This document shows positions 25,511 to 34,360 of a stretch of 64,000 bases of DNA, in pieces. The notes below the pieces were generated by a model. It did no database searches. It had not been told where the DNA came from and saw nothing but the letters and a program-made list of their open reading frames with translations. The position numbers were made by a program, and so were the translations under genes. Origin of the DNA: Dyadobacter sp. UC 10 (lineage in GTDB: Bacteria > Bacteroidota > Bacteroidia > Cytophagales > Spirosomataceae); contig NZ_VSRN01000001.1 in assembly GCF_008369915.1 (NCBI RefSeq), positions 558,001 to 622,000 of the forward strand, read 5' to 3'. The first letter of the stretch is position 1; each line of letters starts with the position of its first letter.

Positions 25511-26977
25511 ATGGAAAAATTAAGGAATTATATTAATGGGCAATGGGTAGACAGCCATTCTGAGCAATTTGAAAAGGTATTAAACCCGGCAAGCCAGGAG
25601 GTTCTGGCGCTGGTACCCTATGGAAACAAGCAGGATGTAGCAGATGCTGCTGCGGCTGCCCAGGCCGGATTTCAGGAATGGAGAAGTATGCCGGTTTCCA
25701 AGAGGGTTCAATATTTGTTCAAACTGAAAACACTCCTCGAAGATAATCTCGACGACATAGCCAGGACGATTACCCTTGAATCGGGCAAAACTTTCGTGGA
25801 AGCAAAAGCGGAGATGGTGCGTGCGATTGAAAATGTGGAAAATGCATGTGGTACACCCACGCTGATCCAGGGCGAATTTTCAGAAGATATTGCCAAAGGC
25901 ATCGACGAATACATGATCCGCCAGCCGCTGGGCGTGTGCGCATGCATTGCGCCTTTCAACTTTCCGGGCATGATCACATTCTGGTTTTTGCCCTATGCGC
26001 TGGCTTGCGGCAACAGCTACATTATCAAACCATCCGAAAAAGTACCGCTGACGATGACCAAAATTGTCGGCCTGATGGATCAGCTGGATTTGCCGAAAGG
26101 TGTGCTGAATCTGGTGCAGGGAGCGAGAGAGGTGGTGGATTCATTACTCGAACATCCTGTAATCAAAGGCATTAGTTTCGTAGGATCTTCCAATGTAGCC
26201 CGTCACGTTTACGCCAAAGGTGCTGCAAACGGAAAACGCGTACAAGCCCAGGGTGGCGCCAAAAATCCGGTGATCGTACTACCGGATGCGGATATTGAAA
26301 TGACCTCCCAGATTGTGATCGATAGCGTGTATGGCTGTGCAGGGCAACGCTGTCTTGCCGCTTCGACCATTATCACGGTCGGAGAGCATAAGGATATTAC
26401 CGAAAGCCTGGTAGAATCGGCGAAAGCGCGAAAGACCGGTTTTGGACTTGATAGTGACGTTTTAATGGGTCCCGTGATCACGGCTGAAAGCAAGAACCGG
26501 GTTCAGACCTTAATCGAGCGGGGCATTAACGAAGGCGGACGTTTACTTGTCGACGGACGTAATCCGAAAATAGACGGTTACGAACAGGGTAACTTTATCA
26601 ATCCGACGATTATAGAAGACATTCCTTTGGACGGAGAACTCGCTGCTACCGAAATTTTTGGACCGGTTCTGACATTGGTTCATATCAATACCATCGACGA
26701 GGCGATCCGGTATATCAACTCCGGTAAATATGGAAATATGGCCTGTATTTTCACCAGCAGCGGCTCCAATGCACGGAAATTCCGTCATGAAGCGGAGGCC
26801 GGGAACATCGGGATTAATATTGGCGTAGCCGCTCCTGTCGCACAATTTCCCTTTTCAGGTTGGAAAGATAGCTTTTACGGCGACTTGCACGGCCAGGGAA
26901 AACACGCGGTCGAATTCTTCACCCAGACAAAAGTGGTGATCGAACGCTGGCTCAAAGAATGGAACAGAAAATTTTAA
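25511..26977 (+). CDS. iolA: CoA-acylating malonate/methylmalonate-semialdehyde dehydrogenase
   Basis: The 488-residue aldehyde dehydrogenase converts malonate semialdehyde, NAD+ and CoA to acetyl-CoA and CO2, the last step of inositol breakdown. The oxyanion Asn150 lies in APFNFPG and the catalytic Cys281 in [11 protein letters not shown]. The motif QAQGGAKNP (246-253), in place of the glutamate-containing motif of other ALDHs, is diagnostic for the CoA-acylating MMSDH class. The ending [29 protein letters not shown] is also typical. It follows iolC in the operon. Confidence 0.95.
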   Translation: MEKLRNYINGQWVDSHSEQFEKVLNPASQEVLALVPYGNKQDVADAAAAAQAGFQEWRSMPVSKRVQYLFKLKTLLEDNLDDIARTITLESGKTFVEAKAEMVRAIENVENACGTPTLIQGEFSEDIAKGIDEYMIRQPLGVCACIAPFNFPGMITFWFLPYALACGNSYIIKPSEKVPLTMTKIVGLMDQLDLPKGVLNLVQGAREVVDSLLEHPVIKGISFVGSSNVARHVYAKGAANGKRVQAQGGAKNPVIVLPDADIEMTSQIVIDSVYGCAGQRCLAASTIITVGEHKDITESLVESAKARKTGFGLDSDVLMGPVITAESKNRVQTLIERGINEGGRLLVDGRNPKIDGYEQGNFINPTIIEDIPLDGELAATEIFGPVLTLVHINTIDEAIRYINSGKYGNMACIFTSSGSNARKFRHEAEAGNIGINIGVAAPVAQFPFSGWKDSFYGDLHGQGKHAVEFFTQTKVVIERWLKEWNRKF

Positions 26978-26993
26978 TCATATTAATCCATAC

Positions 26994-27013
26994 CCGTCGA
27001 CTTAAGTCGACGG
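26994..27013. repeat. 20-bp perfect palindrome before iolG
   Basis: CCGTCGACTTAAGTCGACGG is perfectly self-complementary and lies between iolA and iolG, 16 bases before the iolG ATG. It has no T run. It looks like a single REP-type unit, but a regulatory or mRNA-stability role cannot be excluded. Confidence 0.8.
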
Positions 27014-27029
27014 CAAGGTAATCCAGCAC

Positions 27030-28058
27030 ATGACAAAAAAACTTAAAACTGGTGTGATCGGACTTGGGCGGATCGGCCAAATCCACCTGAGCAACCTTGT
27101 TCACCACATGCCAAACGCAGAGGTGATCATCGCTTCCGACGTATCTACGGCATCACACGCATTCGCGCTGAACCTGGGTGTGAAGGAAGTGACTACCGAT
27201 GCCTACGATGTGATCAACCACCCTGATGTGGAAGCAGTGATCGTGTGCTCCCCTACCCCTTTTCACGTTCCGTATACGGTTGCTGCGGCGCGCCAGAAAA
27301 AGCATATTTTCTGTGAAAAACCATTAGATGTGACGTTGGAGGCAATCCAGGAGGCTGAAAAAGCGGTGAATGAGAACAATGTAAAATTGATGCTCGGCTT
27401 TAACCGCCGGTTTGACGCCAACTTTAACAATGTAAGGACACTGGTCGAAGCCAACAAAATCGGCGACCCACACATACTTCGCATTACCAGCCGAGACCCT
27501 GCACCACCTCCGGTTGAATATCTGAAAGTTTCAGGCGGGATCTTTCTCGATATGTCGATCCATGACTTCGATATGGCGCGCTATATCGTGGGCAGCGAGG
27601 TCAGGGAAGTATTCGTAAAAGGCGACGCACTGATCCATCCGGAGATCAGGGAATTCGGGGATATAGACACTGCTGTGATCGTTCTGACCTTTGAAAATGG
27701 CGCAATTGGTGTGATTGACAATAGCAGAAAAGCAGTTTACGGCTACGACCAGCGTCTGGAAATTTTTGGATCAAAAGGAATGGCGAAAGCGGAGAATAAC
27801 ACAGCCGACACTTTAATCCATTTCGATGATAATGGCGGCCACAGCTCTCTCCCGCTGCATTTCTTCCTCGAAAGGTATGAAACTGCATACCGCGTTTGCC
27901 TCAAATCTTTTATAGATTGCGTGCTGAACGACAAACCTTCACCTGTCGACGCCCACGACGGATTAATGGCGACGGCGATCGGTATTGCTGCCATGCGATC
28001 ACTTACGGAAGGTAGAAGCGTAAAATTGAGTGAGGTTTTGCAGTATGCGGAAGTGTAG
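27030..28058 (+). CDS. iolG: Inositol 2-dehydrogenase
   Basis: The 342-residue Gfo/Idh/MocA oxidoreductase oxidises myo-inositol to 2-keto-myo-inositol with NAD+. The Rossmann motif is TGVIGLGRIGQIH (residues 7-19) and the EKP motif is at residues 96-98. The catalytic region has GGIFLDMSIHDFDMARYIVG, with the conserved Asp and His of IolG. Length is normal. The gene sits in the middle of the iol operon, before the symporter. Confidence 0.95.
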   Translation: MTKKLKTGVIGLGRIGQIHLSNLVHHMPNAEVIIASDVSTASHAFALNLGVKEVTTDAYDVINHPDVEAVIVCSPTPFHVPYTVAAARQKKHIFCEKPLDVTLEAIQEAEKAVNENNVKLMLGFNRRFDANFNNVRTLVEANKIGDPHILRITSRDPAPPPVEYLKVSGGIFLDMSIHDFDMARYIVGSEVREVFVKGDALIHPEIREFGDIDTAVIVLTFENGAIGVIDNSRKAVYGYDQRLEIFGSKGMAKAENNTADTLIHFDDNGGHSSLPLHFFLERYETAYRVCLKSFIDCVLNDKPSPVDAHDGLMATAIGIAAMRSLTEGRSVKLSEVLQYAEV

Positions 28059-28121
28059 GGTGAGTTTTGTCTTTTGTTGTCAGATGTAGTCATTTATAGT
28101 CACTTATCGTCCTAAACCCGA

Positions 28122-29735
28122 ATGTCCACTACCGGATTGCAATCGCTGGATTATGTTGTATTCTTTATTTATCTGATAGGCGTTTCTGCTTATGGTTACT
28201 GGATTTACAAGAAAAAGAGTTCGAAGGAAGTAAGCTCGACAGACTATTTCCTGGCCGAGGGTTCACTTACATTCTGGGCAATCGGTGCATCGATCATCGC
28301 TTCCAATATTTCTGCCGAGCACTTTATAGGCATGTCGGGCTCAGGCTTTGCAATCGGGCTGGCGATTTCTTCCTATGAATGGATGGCCGCCGCCTCGCTG
28401 ATCGTCGTCGCGGTTTTCATTCTTCCGGTTTATTTAAAAAACAAAATATACACGATGCCACAGTTTCTGCGGGAAAGGTATAACCCTACCGTGGCGACGA
28501 TTATGGCTGTTTTCTGGCTGCTACTGTATGTTTTCGTAAACCTCACTTCCATTCTGTACCTCGGTGCTCTTGCATTGGAGGTAACCGCCGGACTGGATTT
28601 CAATTACGGGATCATCGGATTGGGCATTTTCGCCGTGATCATCACGATTGGCGGGATGAAGGTAATTGGCTATACGGATGTGGTTCAGGTAATTGTGCTC
28701 GTGCTCGGCGGCTTAGCTACAACTTATCTCGCACTTGACCTCGTGTCGACGCATTTCAACAAACCGGGTATTTTTAATGCACTGGGTTTGCTGAGAGAGC
28801 AGGCAGATACACATTTCCACATGATCCTGCCAAAGGAAAGCCCTTTTTATAAAGATCTGCCAGGGTTAACCGTAATTATCGGCGCGATGTGGATCAATAA
28901 CCTGGCCTATTTCGGCTGCAATCAATATATTATTCAGCGGAGCCTTGGAGCTGATCTGCCGACTGCGCGCAAAGGGATTCTGTTTGCAGCTTTGTTGAAA
29001 TTGCTCATCCCGATCATCGTCGTGATTCCGGGTATTGCCGCTTTTGTTTTGTATCAAAATGGCATGTTCCAGCAGGAAATGCTTGATGGTGCGGGAGTTG
29101 TAAAACCAGACCACGCCTACCCTGTTTTACTAAATCTGCTTCCGGCGGGATTAAAGGGAATGGCGTTTGCAGCACTTACTGCGGCAATTGTTGCTTCACT
29201 AGCCGGAAAAGCAAACAGTATCTCGACAATTTTCACACTCGATATTTACAAACAGTACATCGCCCCGAATGCATCTGAAAAACAGCTGGTCAGGGTTGGC
29301 CGCTATACTATATATGTGGCGATGGCAATCGGAGTATTGATCGCACCGCAGCTACGCGTTTTGGACCAGGCTTACCAGTTTATCCAGGAATACAGCAGTT
29401 TTATCACGCCAGGTGTTTTCGCGATTTTCATACTTGGAATGTTCTGGAAAAGAACTACTTCCGCCGCCGCGCTTACAGCTGCACTGCTCACTATTCCGCT
29501 GTCAACCGCAGGCAAATTTATGGCGCCGGAAATACCATTTCTCGACCGTATGGGCTACATTTTTGTAATACTATGTGCGATCATCGTAATTATTTCACTG
29601 GCAGATCCAAGAAGCAAAAACAACCCGAAAGGGCTGGAAATCAACCAATCTATGTTTCTGCCCGGCAAAAGTTTCGTCATCGGCTCGGTACTGATATGCG
29701 GCGTTATCGCGGCTTTGTATACGGTGTTTTGGTAG
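28122..29735 (+). CDS. Sodium/solute symporter (SSS/SGLT family), likely inositol transporter
   Basis: The 537-residue inner-membrane protein has about 14 helices and matches the SSS (SGLT) family. Landmarks are SLDYVVFFIYLIGVSAYGYW, STDYFLAEGSLTFWAIGASIIASNISAEHFIGMSGSG (TM2 and the sodium-site region) and AALTAAIVASLAGKANSISTIFTLDIYK. SGLT/SMIT relatives carry glucose or myo-inositol with Na+. Its place between iolG and iolJ makes inositol the likely substrate. It would take over after SusCD has brought the ligand into the periplasm. Confidence 0.93.
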   Translation: MSTTGLQSLDYVVFFIYLIGVSAYGYWIYKKKSSKEVSSTDYFLAEGSLTFWAIGASIIASNISAEHFIGMSGSGFAIGLAISSYEWMAAASLIVVAVFILPVYLKNKIYTMPQFLRERYNPTVATIMAVFWLLLYVFVNLTSILYLGALALEVTAGLDFNYGIIGLGIFAVIITIGGMKVIGYTDVVQVIVLVLGGLATTYLALDLVSTHFNKPGIFNALGLLREQADTHFHMILPKESPFYKDLPGLTVIIGAMWINNLAYFGCNQYIIQRSLGADLPTARKGILFAALLKLLIPIIVVIPGIAAFVLYQNGMFQQEMLDGAGVVKPDHAYPVLLNLLPAGLKGMAFAALTAAIVASLAGKANSISTIFTLDIYKQYIAPNASEKQLVRVGRYTIYVAMAIGVLIAPQLRVLDQAYQFIQEYSSFITPGVFAIFILGMFWKRTTSAAALTAALLTIPLSTAGKFMAPEIPFLDRMGYIFVILCAIIVIISLADPRSKNNPKGLEINQSMFLPGKSFVIGSVLICGVIAALYTVFW

Positions 29736-29738
29736 GGA

Positions 29739-29930
29739 TTGGCTGTTGGCAGTTAGCTGTTGGCAGTTAGCTGTTGGCAGTTAGCTGTTGGCTGTTAGCT
29801 GTTGGCTGTTGGCTGTTGGGATTTTGAAGTTAGCTTACTGAAAGTATTTTTTGTAATCGCATAAAAAACAGAAAGAATATTCGCCAAGAGCTAATAGCTA
29901 AGAGCTAAGAGCTAAAAGCCAACACCCAAA
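29739..29930. repeat. Inverted heptamer-repeat element between the symporter gene and iolJ
   Basis: The left arm (29739-29822) has 7-base units alternating gttggca and gttagct, then gttggct. The right arm (29886-29927) reads gagctaa, tagctaa, gagctaa, gagctaa, aagccaa, cacccaa, which is complementary. The AT-rich centre contains the T run TTTTTTGTAAT. It ends just before the iolJ ATG at 29934. Confidence 0.82.
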
Positions 29931-29933
29931 AAC

Positions 29934-30911
29934 ATGCTCCTAACCACCAGACAACTCTTCGCTCAATGCTACTCCCGTTACGCGTTACCGGCGGTGAATG
30001 TGTTCTTTATGGAGGAAATCCATGGTTTGTTTGCGGCGGCGCAGGAGGCTCAGGCTCCGTTTATTGTTCAAACGACGCCTTTTGCAAGGGATTATGCGCA
30101 CCCCGAAATGCTCTTATCCATGATCGGCGCCGCCGCACGAATCTACCCTCAGGTAACCTACGCCATTCATATGGACCACGGTTATGAAGAACACATTTTT
30201 GACGCGATCGAAAAGGGAGGCTATACCTCGGTGATGATTGACGCATCGCATGACGATTTTGAAAAAAATGTGGAAAGAACAAAAGCAGTAGTAGCAAAAG
30301 CACATGCTAAAAATATCAGCGTGGAAGCTGAATTGGGTGTTTTGGCAGGGGTTGAAGATGATCTGACTGTCGACGCTGCGCATTCATTTTACACCAATCC
30401 GCAGCAGGTCGAAGATTTTGTAAAAGCGACGGACTGTGATAGTCTGGCGATTGCGGTAGGTACCAGTCACGGTGCTTATAAATTCTCGGGCGGCCAGGGT
30501 TTACAATTTAATATTCTGGAAGAAATACAGCAGCGACTACCTGGATTTCCGCTCGTTCTGCATGGCGGCTCCAATGTAATTCCCGAGGTGATCGGGCGTA
30601 TCAATGCAGCCGGAGGAAAACTTAAAACCGATGCAAAAGGCGTTCAGGAAGAGGAAGTAAGAAAAGCTATTCCGCTGGGAATCTGTAAGATTAATATTGC
30701 AACCGATACCCGGCTGCTCTGGACGATGGTCAATCGCGAATTCTTCCGCGACCGGCCGGAAGAGTTTGCCCCGACCACACCGGGGAAGGTTTTCATGGAA
30801 GAATACAAGCAGTTTATGCTGAAAAAATTTGATCTCTTCGGTTGTACCAATAAAGCCGGGGAGTTTCAATCAGAACTAAACCTGAGACAGGAGAAAATTT
30901 CACGATTATGA
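29934..30911 (+). CDS. iolJ: Class II aldolase for 6-phospho-5-dehydro-2-deoxygluconate
   Basis: The 325-residue class II fructose-bisphosphate-aldolase-family protein would cleave the IolC product to DHAP and malonate semialdehyde. The zinc and catalytic region is YAIHMDHGYEEH (Asp81, His82). Further metal and phosphate sites are VEAELGVLAGVED, AVGTSHGAYKFSGG and VLHGGSNVIPE. Its place before iolD, with which it overlaps by four bases (ATGA), argues for IolJ and against a glycolytic Fba, though the families are close. Confidence 0.88.
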   Translation: MLLTTRQLFAQCYSRYALPAVNVFFMEEIHGLFAAAQEAQAPFIVQTTPFARDYAHPEMLLSMIGAAARIYPQVTYAIHMDHGYEEHIFDAIEKGGYTSVMIDASHDDFEKNVERTKAVVAKAHAKNISVEAELGVLAGVEDDLTVDAAHSFYTNPQQVEDFVKATDCDSLAIAVGTSHGAYKFSGGQGLQFNILEEIQQRLPGFPLVLHGGSNVIPEVIGRINAAGGKLKTDAKGVQEEEVRKAIPLGICKINIATDTRLLWTMVNREFFRDRPEEFAPTTPGKVFMEEYKQFMLKKFDLFGCTNKAGEFQSELNLRQEKISRL

Positions 30912-32773
30912 CGAGAAGACTTACCGTAGCCCAGGCTACTATTACCTTTTTGAAAAACCAATACATTGAGCGCGACGGAGTAGAGGAGCCTTATTTTGGC
31001 GGCTGTTTCGGGATTTTCGGTCATGGCAATGTGGCCGGGCTGGGCCAGGCATTGCAGCAGAATCCTGATTTTCGGTATTACCAATGCCGGAATGAGCAGT
31101 CGATGGTACATACTGCCGTAGCTTATGCCAAGGTGAAAAACAGGCTGGGTGCATTTGTATGCACGACTTCAATTGGTCCCGGGGCCACGAACATGCTCAC
31201 CGGGGCGGCGCTTGCTACCATTAACCGGCTGCCAGTGCTCCTGTTGCCCGGCGACATTTTCGCCACGCGCGAGCCAAATCCTGTTTTGCAGCAACTGGAA
31301 AGCGCCGGTACGCAGGACATTTCAGTCAATGACTGTTTTAAACCTGTTTCCAAATACTGGGACCGTATTAACAGGCCGGAGCAACTGATCTATTCCCTGC
31401 CGGAGGTAATGCGTGTTTTGACTTCGCAGGCAGAAATGGGCGCAGTGACGCTCTCGATGCCGCAGGATGTGCAAACGCACGCATACGATTTCCCTGAAAC
31501 GCTATTTCAAAAAAAGGTGTGGCATGTAGGTCGCCCGCGGCCCGATCTTCCCAGCATTCAAAAAGCCGCGGAATGGATTAAAACGAGCAAAAATCCGGTC
31601 ATCGTTTCCGGCGGAGGCGCCATTTACAGCGGCGCAAGTGAAACTTTACATCAGTTTGCCACCAAAACCGGTATTCCGGTTGGTGAGACTTTTGCCGGAA
31701 AGGGTTCAGTGCGCTATGACGCTCCATATTGCGTCGGCGGACTAGGTGCTACCGGTACCAAATATGCCATCGAAATTGCAAACGAAGCAGATTTGGTGAT
31801 CGGGATCGGAACGCGTTACAGCGATTTCACAACTGCTTCGAAGTCCATTTTCAAAAACCCGGATGTCAGATTTGTCAATATCAATATCAGTGAATTCGAC
31901 GCATTCAAACACGCAGCTTTGCCGGTGATCGGTGACGCGAAGGTTATTCTGGAAGAACTATCAGACTTGCTCGGTGATTTTCAGGTCGATCCTGCTTTCC
32001 GTCAGCGTGTTGAAAATATGAACCAAGCCTGGGACGACGAGGTTACGCAAATTTATCTCGAGGGGAACAGCACTGCGCCGCCTATCGATCAGGCAGTAGT
32101 GATCGGTACTTTGAACAGTTTCATGGGCGACCGCGATGTGATGATCAATGCCTCGGGAAGTGCCCCCGGCGATTTACACAAACTATGGCGCGCAACCGAC
32201 CCGAAGAATTTCCATCTGGAATATGGTTACTCCTGCATGGGCTACGAAATAGCAGCAGGTTTAGGCGCCAAAATGGCGGATCCGAGCCGGGAAATATATG
32301 TGATCTGCGGTGACGGAGGCTACCTGATGAACAATAGTGAGATCGTGACGGCTATTCAGGAAGGCGTGAAATTTACAATCCTGCTTTTGAACAATAATGG
32401 TTTCGCCAGTATCGGCGGATTGTCCGAAAGCATTGGCAGCGAACGATTCGGAACAATGTACCAGTATCGGGAAGAGCATTCGGGACAGCTATCAGGTGGA
32501 TTTCTACCGGTTGATCTTGCGAAAAACGCAGAAAGCCTCGGTGCAAATGTGATCAAAGCAACAGATAAAGCTTCGCTCGAAGCCGCGTTAGCCTCCTCTA
32601 AAACCAGCGACCGGCTCACTGTTATTTATATTGAGACCAGCCTGTACCGAACCGTCAAAGGTTATCACGCCTGGTGGGAAGTCCCGGTAGCCGAAGTTTC
32701 AGAATCAGAAAATGTGCAAAAAGCATTTGAAAACTATCAGGTAAACAAGAAAACGCAGAGGGTGTTTTTATAA
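30908..32773 (+). CDS. iolD: 3D-(3,5/4)-trihydroxycyclohexane-1,2-dione hydrolase
   Basis: The 621-residue thiamine-diphosphate enzyme opens the ring of THcHDO to give 5-deoxy-glucuronate. It starts RRLTVAQATITFLKNQYIE and has GGCFGIFGHGNVAGLGQAL, with a TIGPGATNMLTGAA segment as in other acetolactate-synthase-like proteins. The C-terminal ThDP/Mg motif is GDGGYLMNNSEI...LLNNNGFASIGGL. Its start overlaps the iolJ stop, so the two are translationally coupled. Length is normal for IolD. Confidence 0.96.
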   Translation: MTRRLTVAQATITFLKNQYIERDGVEEPYFGGCFGIFGHGNVAGLGQALQQNPDFRYYQCRNEQSMVHTAVAYAKVKNRLGAFVCTTSIGPGATNMLTGAALATINRLPVLLLPGDIFATREPNPVLQQLESAGTQDISVNDCFKPVSKYWDRINRPEQLIYSLPEVMRVLTSQAEMGAVTLSMPQDVQTHAYDFPETLFQKKVWHVGRPRPDLPSIQKAAEWIKTSKNPVIVSGGGAIYSGASETLHQFATKTGIPVGETFAGKGSVRYDAPYCVGGLGATGTKYAIEIANEADLVIGIGTRYSDFTTASKSIFKNPDVRFVNINISEFDAFKHAALPVIGDAKVILEELSDLLGDFQVDPAFRQRVENMNQAWDDEVTQIYLEGNSTAPPIDQAVVIGTLNSFMGDRDVMINASGSAPGDLHKLWRATDPKNFHLEYGYSCMGYEIAAGLGAKMADPSREIYVICGDGGYLMNNSEIVTAIQEGVKFTILLLNNNGFASIGGLSESIGSERFGTMYQYREEHSGQLSGGFLPVDLAKNAESLGANVIKATDKASLEAALASSKTSDRLTVIYIETSLYRTVKGYHAWWEVPVAEVSESENVQKAFENYQVNKKTQRVFL

Positions 32774-32774
32774 G

Positions 32775-33032
32775 GGAGGAAGGGAGGAAGGGAAGAAGGA
32801 GGAAGGAGGAAGGGGACGAAGGAGGAAGGAAATAAGGTAATCTTATAATATATGTGGGTTAATTTGAGAGAGCGAAATACTAAACTTCCTCCCTTCCTCC
32901 CTTCCTCCGTCCTCCTCCCTCCATCCTCCTAAAAAAGATAATCTAATAATATACATTTAAAACAGGATGTAGGTGGATTGATCAGAGTGGGAGAAATACC
33001 CCCCTTTTCCTCCTTCCTCCATCCTCATCAAA
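32775..33032. repeat. Polypurine/polypyrimidine inverted element between iolD and iolE
   Basis: The left arm (32775-32832) is made of purine 7-8-base units (gggaggaa, gaaggag). The right arm (32883-32931) is the pyrimidine counterpart (cttcctcc), with a second short pyrimidine block at 33000-33026. An AT-rich core separates the arms. It has the same design as the heptamer elements but an unrelated sequence, and ends 3 bases before the iolE ATG. Confidence 0.8.
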
Positions 33033-33035
33033 AAA

Positions 33036-33938
33036 ATGAATTTCGAAAACATCAAACTGGGCGTTGCTCCTATTAACTGGACCAACGACGATATGCCCGA
33101 ACTGGGCGGTGAAAATACCTTTGAACAATGCGTGAGCGAAATGGCGCTGGCAGGCTTTACGGGTTGTGAGGTAGGCAATAAGTTTCCGCGGGATATTAAT
33201 GTGCTTAAAAAAGCACTGGAACTCCGTGGTTTACAGATCTGCAATCAATGGAACAGCTACGAGCTGACTACCAAAAGCTTTGCAGAAAACCGCAAGAATT
33301 TCACAGAACTTCTTGATTTTCTGGAAGTAATGGGTGCCAAAGTAATCGGCGGCGGTGAAACAGGAAATAGCTGTCAGGGTAGAATGGACGTGCCTGTTTT
33401 TGAAGGAAAAGGTCTGCTGACGACGAAAGAAGAATGGGACAGCTTTACTTATGGATTAAATGAGCTGGGGAAAATAGCACGCGACCGAGGCATGAAACTC
33501 GCTTTCCACCATCATATGGGTACCTGTATTCAAACAATAGAAGAAACTGACAGGTTACTCAATGAAACTGAGCCGGAAAATGTATTCCTCAACTACGACT
33601 GCGGCCATTTTCACTTTGCAGGCGAAGATCCGGTTGCTGCCCTGAGTAAATACATTGGCAGGACTGCACATATTCATTTGAAGGACGTTCGTCCAAATGT
33701 ATTACAGCGCGTTCATGATGAAAGACTTAGCTTTTTAACGGCTGTTAAAAACGGGGTATTTACGGTACCAGGCGATACGGAGGGCTGCATTGATTTCCCT
33801 TCCCTATTCGCGATCATCAAGGAAAATGACTACCACGGCTGGATCGTGCTCGAAGCCGAACAGGACCCTGCGAAAGCAAATCCACTTGAATATGCCATTA
33901 TTGCCCGGAATTTTTTCAGAGGATTGACGGGGATTTAA
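33036..33938 (+). CDS. iolE: Myo-inosose-2 dehydratase
   Basis: The 300-residue AP-endonuclease-2-type TIM-barrel enzyme dehydrates 2-keto-myo-inositol to THcHDO. The start KLGVAPINWTNDDMPELGGENTFEQCVSEMALAGF is diagnostic for IolE. The metal site is LAFHHHMGTCIQTIEETDRL, then YDCGHFHFAGEDP and HIHLKDVR. It is the last recognisable gene of the iol operon. No iolI or iolH homologue was seen. Confidence 0.95.
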   Translation: MNFENIKLGVAPINWTNDDMPELGGENTFEQCVSEMALAGFTGCEVGNKFPRDINVLKKALELRGLQICNQWNSYELTTKSFAENRKNFTELLDFLEVMGAKVIGGGETGNSCQGRMDVPVFEGKGLLTTKEEWDSFTYGLNELGKIARDRGMKLAFHHHMGTCIQTIEETDRLLNETEPENVFLNYDCGHFHFAGEDPVAALSKYIGRTAHIHLKDVRPNVLQRVHDERLSFLTAVKNGVFTVPGDTEGCIDFPSLFAIIKENDYHGWIVLEAEQDPAKANPLEYAIIARNFFRGLTGI

Positions 33939-33969
33939 TTAGCAAAACAAAATATTCATATGCTTCATT

Positions 33970-34203
33970 TTGGAAATTCCAGTTTCTCCTATATCCTGGT
34001 TCTGGGCTTGCTTACCATTTGGCGATGAAAATGCGACTTTACTAAGAAAAGCGCTGGACATAATGGGTATCCCTGCCAACGAAAATCTTCGGACCGGAAA
34101 TCTAAAAACGGTCAATGCATTCAGGAAAACGCTAAGAGACGACCTTCAAAATCCTCATAACCTGATGATCAGAAAGGAAAAGCTGACGCCCATTCCCCAA
34201 TAA
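33970..34203 (+). CDS. Hypothetical small protein
   Basis: A 77-residue ORF starts with TTG, with an internal in-frame ATG at 34063 that would give 46 residues (MGIPANENLRTGN to the end). It is basic and shows no recognised motif. It follows iolE directly and is followed after 23 bases by a good terminator, so the region is probably transcribed with the operon. Whether it is translated is uncertain; it could also be 3-prime untranslated sequence. Confidence 0.35.
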   Translation: MEIPVSPISWFWACLPFGDENATLLRKALDIMGIPANENLRTGNLKTVNAFRKTLRDDLQNPHNLMIRKEKLTPIPQ

Positions 34204-34226
34204 ATTCTTCCTGCCATGTAAATACC

Positions 34227-34253
34227 AGGAGGCCTTGGCGGGCCTCCTTTTTT
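34227..34253 (+). terminator. Rho-independent terminator at the end of the iol operon
   Basis: An 8-bp stem AGGAGGCC / GGCCTCCT (34227-34234 with 34241-34248) with a 6-base loop is followed by a T run. It is the first clear plus-strand terminator after iolB, so it probably ends the whole iol transcript. Confidence 0.85.
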
Positions 34254-34360
34254 GTAACCATCAAAAAACAAAAATCTCTGAGTGATAGGCATTTTATATC
34301 CATTTCAAGTACTTTTGCTCCCGTTTTCTACTCACGATTCCCCTACCGGCTGTGGCTGCG

